Assembly (NCBI GenBank): GCA_021234155.1 | Contig: JAJEKV010000006.1 | Coordinates: forward strand, 21,921,589 to 21,985,588 | From: Isoetes taiwanensis | Lineage: Eukaryota; Streptophyta; Lycopodiopsida; Isoetales; Isoetaceae | Direction of reading: 5' to 3' | Length of the DNA stretch: 64,000 nucleotides | Shown: positions 36,335-47,758 of the stretch, one piece after another | How the letters are laid out: the number at the start of each line of letters is the position of its first letter | How positions within the stretch are numbered: position 1 is the stretch's first letter | Notes under the pieces: model-generated | What the model was told of the DNA's origin: nothing | The model's database searches: none | Seen by the model: only the letters and a program-made list of their open reading frames with translations | Position numbers and translations under genes: made by a program

Positions 36335-36592
36335 GAAATTAAAAGCACCATCAGATACATCATGGAAACATAGAGGTTATATCCCGTCCATTTGGACTTT
36401 TGACATTTTCTTGTAGACGAAGATAGTAAGGAGGAGCACTTTTTTCATACCACAGTGGCAAGAAATTAAAGCGCCATTAGATACATCATGGAAAAGATAG
36501 AGGCTATATCCTGTCCATCTTGACTTTTGATATTTTTTGTCCGCAGATCTAAGATAGAAGGAGGGCACTTTTATTTCATACCACAAAGGTAA
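36335..36592. repeat. tandem duplication, 127-bp unit x2
   Basis: The block beginning gaaattaaa and containing 'agatacatcatggaaa' and 'cataccaca' occurs at 36335-36461 and again at 36462-36592. The copies are about 85-90% alike by eye. Confidence 0.85.
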
Positions 36593-37972
36593 GATCCTGT
36601 TGGCCATATGACACACACAATACACCAATATGCTTTGTTGGATCCTCCCATCAACCACCTTACATTGAATGCCCGGTGGCTTTTGAATCAAACATACATT
36701 TGCTCTCTGACTCGGTGTAAGCGCCTACTAGCTTATAGAGGAAAGGAGTAGCCGCTTTGACAAATTCCAAAAACTAATGCACGCGATCAAACTCAACTCC
36801 ATATAGTACATAGACATAGATAAGTAGGATACTGGCAGCTCTATATCATTATCTTACTAGTTATATTTGCTATAAGCTTTGTGCTAAATTTAAAGTTTGA
36901 CTTATAATCAAAAATCTGAAATTTAACTAAAGATCTACAAGAGTACTCTAAAAAGACTGGTACATTAAACTCTATTTTCAAAGAGAAGAATGTAGAGGTG
37001 GCATTGCTAAACCATCATGTTCAAAGATGGGCCTTTGACTGAATGGTTGAAATGACACATTGTTTGCTATGAGGTCATCCCTATAGATAGAGATCCAAAT
37101 CGACTCAAGGGCCTTCAACCAAATTTTGTCACACGTAGATAGGTTAGGAGTGCAAGACACCTAAGGCTGATTTTGCACTAAGAAATGAAAGGAGAAAAGT
37201 GAGGAGGTATCAATTTTATCTCCATTGGGCTTTTAAGTACCCTTGGAATTTATTTCATTTTAAGATATTAGGAATGTTGTGTAAGGAATTGTTCCTTGAA
37301 AATTCCTCTTTTCTCATTGTAGCAACCGTGATCCATCCATCGCCACAAAATAGAAATAGAGTCAATTAGTTTTACTGCATGTTCAATCACAAGTTGCCAC
37401 GCAGTACAAGCTTAACATAGCCGGAATGGTAGGGTCTTCCCATTCCATTAAGCGACCGTTGCTCAACTTTTCTTTTAGGGTTTTTTTAGAGCTGTATCAA
37501 TTTACCCCACGATTCCAACTCCGCCACTTCCTCGTGCTCTGTAGCCGACAGTTCTTTTCTTCACCTACATGCAAATGGCAGCACATGACAGATTTCTCCT
37601 ACCTCTATAATTTTCAAGTAGGGTTTCATTTTTTTTCTGCATTTGATTTTCTTTTCATAGGCCTTGTTTAAAATATATATCATTTCTTCACATGTAGCAA
37701 ACATGGTTTTGTTTTTGTTTTGTTTTTTGTTTTTTCACAGATAGCAAATCACCTGAATCATAGATGTTTTCTTTCGCGATATGTTTTTGCCTGATCTTTG
37801 AAAGAATCCACAAGAAGTCCAAGAAAACTCTTTAACTGTGGCCTTGCGAAATGCCCCTATTTCTATTATAGACAGTATTGTTCCTCCATTCTTTGGTTTT
37901 TAGAGAGACCTGCCTCACCAATGCTGGTCAAGGACCCCACCTGTAAATCCTAGAATGAGTCCCAACTCCATA
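36593..37972. other. intergenic, no supportable gene
   Basis: No coding motif. A T-rich tract of repeated gtttt lies near 37706-37735. Confidence 0.4.
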
Positions 37973-38250
37973 TGTAGCATTATAACAATTTGTTGGTGAT
38001 TTTAGCACGCTTTTTGCATGGTTTTCATATATGATTTCATGGGCGTATTACACGAGGCATACTAATCCAGTATATCTTAGAGTGCATGCATATTTCAATG
38101 GCATATATCTATGGTTTTACAATGGTTTTGTATTGCATATTTATTCCTTCGCCAAATAACTTATCTTTTACTCCCAAAATACATGCAAGTATCGTAGACC
38201 TCCTTACTTTAGGTTCGTGGAAGAAAATATTTTAGGGTCTAGTCGTGATT
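37973..38250 (-). repeat. terminal fragment of dispersed repeat R
   Basis: It begins tgtagcattataac, the inverted form of the R right end, followed by 'aggcatactaat' and 'cttagagtgcatgc'. It matches the window start (1-180) best, including 'acatgcaag.atcg' further in. Confidence 0.6.
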
Positions 38251-40141
38251 CCAAAAGAACAGAGCAACGCATTCTTGCTTGGTCGTGTTCTGATGGTAAT
38301 GATTCATGTGCCTCTCGACGCGATGGATGAAACCTAAACTCCTAATAGATTTTAGGTGCTTTCCTTTGTAACACTGTTTTTCCATAATGATTTGCAATTT
38401 ATCGGCTAAATGGCGTGGCTCAACAAATCCTCCTCGCGGTTAGCCTCTCCGCAGACTCGCCAATTTTTCTACGCCAAAATGCTGGATCTCAAGGCCACAT
38501 GAAAACCTGGCCGGGAAGAATACTTTTTTGGAGCTCCAACCGCAAATAATGGATGGGTTTGATTGTTAATTCGCTCGTTTCATAACGACATTTCGCCAAA
38601 TGCTGCGTGCTCGAAAATTTTGTTATCTCATCTTTTACACTTAGGCCGTAGATCCTTTTCTCACGCTTATGCTCGCATTATTCTGCGTGTGCTTTTTAGA
38701 TATGCTCATACTAGCATCGTGTTATCAATCTAATCGAGATCCGCTTTATGGCAGCCCCCTGAAAAGGGCATTTGAATGGGCCACCATGTTTCAAGATCTC
38801 AAGGCAAAATTCCTTTGGTAAAACGCCACAAAGAGGGTGAAATGATTCAAGGAAGCCTTTGATCCGGGCTCTCTTTAGATCTCATGGATGCCACCTCACC
38901 CTCCATGATTGCCAGCCTTACTATCTTCCTACTCGGGCCGAGGCCCTAAACTTCTTGTAAGTGCTCTTACTGTGCATTTGGAATTGGCAATGGACAAATT
39001 GTTCTAAGTATTGTGCTACTCTCGTAATTAGACAAAAGAGAGAATTTAGAATGTCCACATGCAAACCAAATGCGAGCGTGGTGCTGGCCTTTTGATGAAA
39101 TGGAGACCAAAGGCCGTGAGAATCTACCGCCTAGGGTAATGGTTGATAAATTTGCAAGAAAATAAAGCGCGTTATTCTCTTGGAAGAAAAACAATTGAAG
39201 GGTAGATATTCTTGTAAGATATTGCGGAGTCCCTTAGTCGACTTAGGAAATAATCGAAGTTCCTGCCACGCGCACAAGTGTTAAGTGATTCTATGATATT
39301 GGAAGATCAGACTTGGAGCCAAAACAATTCTCAGACATTTCTTGAGCCAAACAATTTCGAGACATTTCTGTCCTGGCTACCGTGAACAATGGGCTTAGAG
39401 GAGAGCTCATTGACCGTGAACAATGGGCTAGAGAGCTTGTTGTATATCACTTCAAGGAGACAATGTACAAGCTCATGGAGGGATGATCATTTTGTCCGGT
39501 GCTTACATTGGACAAATGTTTTGAACAGACTTAGCTGAAAGTAATAAGCACTCCGAATCAATACATGGGTTGATATTGCGAGTCTCATATTGTGTCCGCA
39601 CGTAAAGCTCATCATAAAGCTTGAGACAAATGCAAAAACAAGTTACTTAATTTCTACATTCTTATCCAGCTTTATCAAGGCAAAACCAATTGTCACAAGC
39701 ATTTTGATGGATGGTGTGGAAGAATCAAGAACATCTAGTGCATCCGCTTGTGGCTCATGGATTCTAAATGACGTTGAGAATGAAAGATGAAGTTGAGAAC
39801 ATTTGCTAGGTCATTGGAGATGAAAAGAGGGTTTGTGCTGGGAATTTGCCACCAATCATTAAAAGATTTGCTTTGGAGACATGGCATTAGGCTGAACATT
39901 ATATATGGAGATTGAGAAACATGTGATTGAGAAAGAAAGCTCTACTGCTCTCGGGTATACCTATGCTGTAATAATACCCTATGTTGTAATACCTTATGAA
40001 TGCTTTGCGAAATAATTTGTTTGTCTTGATGTTATTGTGCTTTTTTAGTACTAATATTTAGCCATAAAGCTTACCTATCTTTGCTTTACTTTAGTCTGGA
40101 CATTTAGGTCTTAAGGGCCCAAAATTTTTAATATAACAATT
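38251..40141. other. intergenic, no supportable gene
   Basis: A short direct repeat (accgtgaacaatgggct) occurs near 39379 and 39413. Minus open frame 38967-39194 and plus open frame 39590-39790 have no recognisable domain. Confidence 0.4.
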
Positions 40142-40583
40142 AACACAACTACCATCAACATTATTAACACAAATCATTGCATTTAACACATTTAAATTAA
40201 ATCCCCCTTAAACCCTTTGGTTTGGGTGCATATTCACACTAAAGTTACGTGAGGGCGCCGAGAGCTCTAAAATATATTTACAATACATGTACAAAATTAA
40301 CACTATTAAGTACATTCTCCTCTTAAACCTTATAAGATTTTGCAAACTTTAATATAGCCAAAGATACAAAATTGTGACGCGGCATACCCCACAAACGAGG
40401 GATCGCGGCGTACAAAATTCCTGGTGATCTTGGGAATAAAGGGCAACATGCCCATCCTGACACCAAGGCTCAAAGAGTAACCCCCGTGGAATATGCACCC
40501 AAACCAAAGGGGTTTAAGGGGATTTAATTTAAACGCGGTTAAATGCAATGATTTGTGTTAATAATGTTGAAGGTAGCCAGTGT
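40142..40583. mobile_element. MITE-like element M2 with long terminal inverted repeats
   Basis: The left arm (aacacaactaccatcaacatt, then aacacatttaaattaaatcc and gggtgcatattcaca) is mirrored on the right (ggaatatgcacccaaacc, ggggatttaatttaaa, aatgttgaaggtagc). Arms are about 100 bp with a near-perfect core. It belongs to the same family as M1, M3 and M4. Confidence 0.8.
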
Positions 40584-40690
40584 AGCATAATAACGCGGGT
40601 TTTTGTGTTGCACGCTTTTCACTAAGGCTTTTCCATGATTGATTACCGGTTCAAATGGATTTATCATCGCATATCTAGAGCGCACGCCAT
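40581..40690 (-). repeat. terminal fragment of dispersed repeat R, abutting M2
   Basis: tgtagcataataacg starts exactly where the M2 arm ends and is followed by degenerate R words, including 'catatctagagcgcac'. M2 therefore touches an R end here in the opposite relation to M1 and M4. Confidence 0.5.
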
Positions 40691-40731
40691 TTCTCTGAAC
40701 CATTGATTTTAGCCCTTTTTTCAATGGTCAT

Positions 40732-40825
40732 CAACCAATGGCTCACAACAAAGCCCTTTTTCAGGCGGCAGCATGCATGAAATCGTGGCAACAACCAATG
40801 GCTCACAACAAAGCCCTCTTTCAGG
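40732..40825. repeat. tandem duplication at 60-bp spacing
   Basis: 'caaccaatggctcacaacaa' followed by 'agccct.tttcagg' occurs at 40732-40765 and at 40792-40825, with one mismatch. Confidence 0.9.
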
Positions 40826-41483
40826 TGTGTGGTGCACAATGGGCCAATGGGGCGGTCAGGGCGGCTTAGCGCGCTTCACGCAAGAACACATTACTTTATC
40901 ATACCTTGATCTAGAGCTCCTGCTTAAGATGATTTTGTTGCATTGGAAAGCTCGAGATCTTTTGGTAGTGTACGATATGGACACGTTTGGTTAAGTCTAT
41001 GCTAAAACAGCAATTTTTACTGGGTTTGGTAGGCTTCTTCACATCCTACCACCGATTTAATACGTGATTGTACATGGATATTGTTTTATGGCTCATTCAA
41101 TGTAGTTTCAAAAAACTACCATGCATTTTTAGATTTGAGGCAGTTATTAAGCAAATTCCAAGGCTTCAGATCCTGAAGCATCAGCGTAGTGCTTCCACTT
41201 CTTGCTTTCACCACAAGAATCCACGGAGGCTGGGGCCACTGCTAAATTAAATGGAAAAATGTTCAGATAAATGGGTGTTGCAAACTTTACACTTTCTGCA
41301 TCAACGATCAATATGCTCATCTTTAAGGTAACTTTACTTATGCTCTATTTTTTATCGCGATCAAATTGAAGTTTCGTGTTTAATGTAAAGCCCTGCACCT
41401 AATTCTAGTTTTTCCTCGTTTGAATTTAAAACTTTTTGTCACACCGGGAGGGGGAGAAGGCCCCTGGCAATAAATTTTTTTTG

Positions 41484-42012
41484 CAACACAAACTATCAAT
41501 ATTCAACATATAAAATTAAATCCCCATAATCACACATAATAATTCATTATAATTATTGATATCAATCAATTATATTCATTATTGACATTATCGACAATTA
41601 TTAATTAACATAATTTCAGTCTTCTTAAACCCCCTTGGTTTGGGTATATTCATTCACTACGTAAAGCATCGAGGGCACGAGCTCCATCAGATTTTTGCAC
41701 GACGTAAATCAACACCACATAGTATTCCTCTGGAAATCTTATAGCATTTTAATCCATATAGTATAGCAAATTCTCAGACTCGGTGACAACTTTACAAACG
41801 TAGTTTAACTCACGCGACGTGTAGATTGGGCGAATATGCGAATACGCCTATCCAATAGCCTGGTTGTCCGGAAATACCCCCAGAATATGCACCCAAACCA
41901 AAGGCTTTAAGGGGATTTCTAATTTAATGTGTTGGACCCAATGGCTTAATTAACGCCAGTTCAGCTGGCGCTGGCTTACTGTTAACGCCAATGGTTGTTA
42001 TGCCGTTGTTGT
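41484..42012. mobile_element. MITE-like element M3, expanded
   Basis: Same family as M1, M2 and M4: 'aaattaaatcccc' and 'cttggtttgggt' on the left mirror 'acccaaaccaaagg' and 'ggggatttctaattta' on the right. An AT-rich insertion (about 41530-41620) in the left arm and a hairpin-like segment (gccagttcagctggcgctgg) in the right flank make it longer than the others. Confidence 0.6.
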
Positions 42013-44454
42013 AGGTTGTTGTTAAGGTGGTCGGGGTTTAATTTTTATATGTTCAATGAAAATAAGACTATTTGGAGTAGACAAAGTCTAGGAAAATGAG
42101 CCTTATGACTGTATCTTATGGAGCTTTTTAAGCAATTAAGTCACTAACATCATATACAACTTTGAATTACTTAGAAGGACTCAATATGTAAGATATACAT
42201 GAAGTTTGACTTTGCATACCATTATTTAGTGGCGTGTAAGTCAAACTTGGTAAAATGCCACATGCCCATTAATGACATTGTTATATCCACACTTCTAATT
42301 GCAATAGTACCCATCGCAAACGCATGTAATAATATTTTCTAAATAAAAAATAATTTATGTCGTGGATGGAGCGACATAATATGATGATCTATAGTTTCAT
42401 TCAAATCTCATCTTAAGAAATATGTTAGCCAACCTAATTCAACATGATTCAAAAAGATTTCTTTCCCATGTTCCATAATTAATAATTGAGATATAAATTT
42501 CAAGGTAACTATTGGAAAGCTACAACTTAGTAAAATAAAGAAAGTTGTGTTAAAAAAGATAGAGGCAATCATAAACACAGATCATGCAACTGATGCAATA
42601 AAGGTTCATGTAAATGCAAGTATTACTCTAGGATGTTCATGAGCCAACAAGGCGACTTGGTGTTGAAGACACGCAATGTCAACGCCGGGAGGAACCTAAA
42701 TTTTGAGCTGCTGATGCATCATGCATGGAGCATTCAATTAAAAGAAAGGAAGCTTCAGGCCCTGAAAGCTATAAACTCTCTTAATACTCCAAAGGCAAGA
42801 GAGGAGTTCCAAAGTCTTCTAAGGAAGAATCATCTAGGGCAAGGGAGAAGTTTGCACCCTAGGCAAGAATCATCTACGACAAGGGAGAAGTTTCAAAGTC
42901 TTCACGGCAAGGACTATTTGGATCAACCCAAATGGCTAGGACAACTTATATACTTTGGTTTCTTTTGTAGAGACAATATGTGTGCTTGGCCGCTACTACT
43001 GATTCATCTTTACCTTAAGCACATGATAGGAAGGTGAAGAAGGCAAAAGGTCAATAGCAATCATGGAAAGATTACCGTGAGGCCAAAACAACTAAAAATC
43101 ATGCTGCTAGGATCAAGATCAATACACGTGGATCAAAGGCCCAACTTCTTATTAAAGTGCCAAAGCAATGTCCAAACTTTGGGAGAAGAATCCAAAGAGT
43201 AGGCATTGAGGATACTGACTTGGGCTAGTGTCAGGCTACACTTGAGACAACATGTTCCGGATGTGGCATGGCCCCATTTGCCAACAAGAGCCATCATAGA
43301 TAACTTCTTGGCTGATGTCACACTGGCTAAGAAATTTTAAGGATAATTCTTTTCATTCCTTCCAAGCACAGAAAGGCTCTCTAAAACTCAATCCTTGAGC
43401 TTTGTTCATGTTAAAGAAAAAAGGTTTGCTTGCTTGTTTTAGAGAAGCATATATGCTTACATGTACATATTAATTCATGTCTCTATTATTCTATAAAATT
43501 AATAATAAAATGGATGTTCTTCAAAAGGTATTTATGAGACAAAATGTTATAAAACTAGTTTCTATAAGGTGCCAAAATCTCCAATTAATGGACTGTATAT
43601 AGAATAGAATAATAGAAAGAAACCAGTCTTGATCAATAAAATTTTGAAATAAACATATTCCATATAGTCTACAACAACCAATCAAATTGTTTTTCTACTT
43701 GGTGAATACTACTTTCAATTGCACATATATACATGGTTATAAATTCCGACTTGTTCTCTTCAAGACCATATAAACAATTGGCTAAAGGCTTAAACTAAGT
43801 GATTAACAAACTAACGTGAGGGCAGGCTTGGAGTGGGGTGGCTGATCTTATCTCATTCATTAGCTGACATATACAAATATGCACTATACAAATCCACCAA
43901 GATTGCTGTGCTGAACAAGCCACGTGAGGCACGTTCTTCATATTCCAAGACAAAACCTATTGGACCCTATTGTTTTACCTATTAAGAAAAATGTCCAAAA
44001 AAGGAATAGTTTCTAAAAACAATTCTACCATCACATATGTCATATTAGATCTATGATAAATAACTGTCAATGGCTAGAATATTCTCAAACACACCCACTA
44101 TAAGAAGCTACAAGTATATTTGTTAAGGCTCTTTGATTATGGATTGATCATTTTTGTGTTTTATATCCATGGCAACAAATGTTCCAATTAGTCTTTTTGT
44201 ACTCTGTCCTAGACTATCTTGACATATGTTTTCTTTCACAAGAATTGTGATTTTATTGAAGTTGCTTTGGTAAGAATCAAGAGTCAAGATTCTAAGGTTG
44301 TCTAATTTTGTATAAGTATGTAAGTATAGCCTTACATTTATCGAAGTTGCCAAAAAATTTATCGTGGGCGCTCTCGGTGGAACATTTTCTACCAACTTTC
44401 ATGTCCTATTTTGTGACTGGCTTCGTGATTATTGACATGCATGTTTATTGTTGG
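42013..44454. other. intergenic, no confident gene
   Basis: The longest open frame, 42633-43037 (+), has an internal duplication (REEFQSLL and REKFQSLH) and no recognisable domain. Other frames are short. No RNA genes were seen. Confidence 0.4.
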
Positions 44455-44866
44455 ACATAACTACCATTAACATTAATTAACAAACCATTGGGTCCAAACA
44501 CATTTAAATTAAAATCCCTATAGACTCGTTTGGGTGCATATTCACACTGGGTGACCAACAGAGTCATGGATAGGCATATTCATACCCTTATTCCTTAATC
44601 TACACTGCATTTGAAGTTCCTCACAGGTATGCAAGTACAAAATTTGCTATAATTTATAACAAGATTTGGTAAAATACTATAAGATTTGAACCAAAATACT
44701 ATATGGTGTTGATTTTATACGTAAAATATAATTATAGGGGCTCTCACAAGACCACGCCACCCCCTCGTGGTGAATATGCACCCAAAACCAAAGGGGCTCC
44801 ATGTGATTTAATTTAAATGTGTTGGACCCAATGGTTGTATGTTATTAATGTTAATGGTAGTTATGT
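44455..44866. mobile_element. MITE-like element M4 with long terminal inverted repeats
   Basis: The arm cataactaccattaacatta, then aaccattgggtcc and aacacatttaaattaaaatcc, is mirrored at the right (ggacccaatggttg, then taatgttaatggtagttatg). Arms exceed 90 bp. The interior, with 'caagatttggtaaaatacta' and 'tatggtgttgatttta', matches M1. Confidence 0.8.
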
Positions 44867-47489
44867 GTTGTTGTTATACTTGGGGAATACCTTGGTCTTC
44901 TCAGCCCCAAAAAGCAAACATAATGCGAAAACATGTAAAACATGCAAAACTCCTCTATGATTTTCTTTCTAAAAGCATGAAATAATCCGCGTCTTTCCAC
45001 ATACAAATCCTGTGATATAAAAAATATCAATTTCATTGTAAGTTGATTAATATTGTTCAATACCAATATTAATACATGAGGTGAAGCAGGATCACGGGTT
45101 GTCCAAAGATACTTCACTTTCAAGGGTCAATACTATTTCATTAGGCATAACATGGAACCACCATGAACACCAACAAGATAGGGATTACCCCAAGATAGAA
45201 GGGTAGTCATTTCTTTATGCCATGCTTGCTTATTACTTAGTAGCCCCACTAAATGCAATTCACGCCTTACAAGGTCACAAATCTAACTCAACTAAACACT
45301 TTGAAATTAACAAACCGAAAAAGCCCTAACTCCAAAGACCTAAAAAATGCTAACTCATGTTGCACCAATGAGATAACTTCTAGGCAAACTCTACTCCTCA
45401 CCAAAGCTAAAACACATAAGGCGCTTCTTGCTTTCTGGAGTCTCAAGACCTAAAGGAACACAACATTTTCTCTACTAATAATCATATAAACAGCCCTCCT
45501 TCCGCCTCAAGTGATTACAGCTAACCAAGAGCAAAGAAGAGGCTTAAGAACAAAGAAAGAAACTCTTCCTTCCCCTATCATGGAACATAATAGGGTCAAC
45601 AAAATTGACTTCTTCCAAATTTTATAAAGGTGATACATCGCAAATTTCAAAACAACGGTTCAACATAAGTTGTCTTCTAAAGTCTACTGTATAAATTAAA
45701 AGGTGAAGCTTTTAGTTTTTTCTTTGCTCTAACTTTTACTTCCATGATTCCGCCGCCGGTATTGTTCTCTCAAGTAGCTCTAATTTAACTAGTTATCCTC
45801 CAATTGCCGCCAGCCTTCCACACCCGACCAAGAGGCTCTAACCAATATTAAATTCTTTCTTCTAGACACCAAAGATTTTTCGTACTTTTTTAAGGCATGG
45901 TTCTTGCATAAGCATTGTATAAAGAAGTCAAGATGGATGCTCCTCCGGCCAACGCTAACACATGACTAGTTCCTATTCAAATGGTCGTTTAAGCAATTCA
46001 GTAGTATGTGCAAGTGCATCTATTTAAATCTTCATCAAATACTAACGCCATCGACATGCCCAAATCCTGCTTCAAAGGGATTTCCTCCAATGCACACAAG
46101 CCTAAATGGGAAAACACCAACATATGTGAAGGTGCTCTTAGGAATTAGCCGGGTTCAATGTTACAATGCTCAACTATATATATTGGGAAATGCATGTAAT
46201 GTATTTCTTCAAGCAATCACAGACCTCAGTCCATAGGTCAGAAAACATCAAATAAATCCAAAGAATAACCAGAATTCATATCTTCATCTTTCACAATCGC
46301 ATGTCCACAAAGATACCAACAATGAACAATACCCAAATCCCCTAATGCAAAAACATCTATCATTGTCTTAGGTTAAATGCAACCGAGCAGGGCCCCTCAC
46401 AGAGATTTATATACAGTATGAATATTCATGAGTCTAATGACCATCGCTTCTAACAAAGAAGGTAAAGGTAAATTTTACATGGCAATTCGAGCCTACTCAG
46501 ATTCTCTCAATGCTGGGCTTTGTTTCTCGCTTTCTCTAAGGAACACAACCTATTATTCTATGCTTTTGTCAAGCAAAAGCTTTTACGCTAAATCCTCGAG
46601 CCTACTTCCTACCAAAAGAAATTCTACCAAAGAAGAATTCATCACAGATACTTCTAGAAAATAAATGGAATCCAAAAAGCCGCCTACAAGCATCAACAAT
46701 TAACGCCATAAGGTAATCTCCCTAATTACCATAGAAATGAAGGTATGGCATGCAGATATGAGATGAATAAAAAAGAGGTACTGAACTCAAATTGCCAAGT
46801 AAAGACTCACTTCTTTGGTAGTGCTTTAGGGCAGAAAGAAGGGTCGAGATGTAAACAATGAGTTTAGTTTATTCAAACGATATGCCTTCCGCACCATACC
46901 TCAAAACCCGCTTCATTTTTTCCGCTTCATAGCTTCCTACCCGCTTAGCCAAACCAATAAAATTTTTTGATCCACCCCCAACGCAATGCTGGAAGTTTCC
47001 AGCCTTAGGGCATTCTTCCCCTTGATTCCTGCTGGGTTTGCCAAAAAGATGATGTCAGAAAGGGCTTGGTCTACGTAGAGGGTGGCAGCCATTCACCCGC
47101 CCAAAACACAAAAGCAGGAGGAAGGACTTCTGCGGATTGGCAAGCATCTCGCTTCAAGCACTCCAGCTCTCTCACAACCTAAGCCGCCCCAACCGAAGCG
47201 CCGCTTGAATCCCACCCACATAAACTACCTTACAAAGAAAAAACGAAATAGCCGCCGAAGCTTTTGCATGTCGAAAGTAAAAATATAATAATGTAAAAAT
47301 AAAACTTAATCAAAAATACTATATATGGGTCTACACCATTGAAAAGAGGCATTTAAAATTAATCTGCTGCATGCAAATATACCGCACTCTAGATGTACTT
47401 CACTAGCCTTGTGTAATACGCCTATCAAAATGGTAAAACGCTGGAAAAACTGCATAAAAATACAAAAACCCCTCAAGTATTATGCTACA
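44455..47489. mobile_element. composite repeat R, copy 2 (M4 plus ~2.6 kb)
   Basis: Collinear with 23686-26645. Shared landmarks in order are 'ttctttctaaaagcatgaaa', 'caagatagggattaccccc', 'ggttcaacataagttg', 'atgactagttcctattcaaa', 'gaaattctaccaa.gaagaa', 'ttcttccccttgattcc' and 'ctacaccattgaaaagaggc'. It ends at tatgctaca. The copies differ by many small indels and GCC-rich substitutions. No protein-coding domain is visible. Confidence 0.7.
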
Positions 47490-47758
47490 TATTGAAAATA
47501 AAGTGGATGAGGAAATGAAAGTGGCAAGGTAATCGTAGCTCAATTTCGTGGTTCGCCAAATGCAGCACCGGTAATCACGCTATTTCCATGAGGATAATTT
47601 TAGACATTTTTTAAATGCCTTAAATATAAAGCAATGTTTACTTATAAATTGTCGCTGATTCAAAGTCCAATTCAAATTTTGTTTATTTTCCCGATGTATG
47701 ATTGTAAATGTGGCTATGAAAGATAACAAAGAGCCCCTTGTACTGTTGGAGTGAAGCC

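Noticed and set aside
42633-43037. 134-residue open frame with an internal repeat
   Set aside because: No family similarity could be recognised and no neighbouring exons were seen, so it is mentioned only under the intergenic entry.
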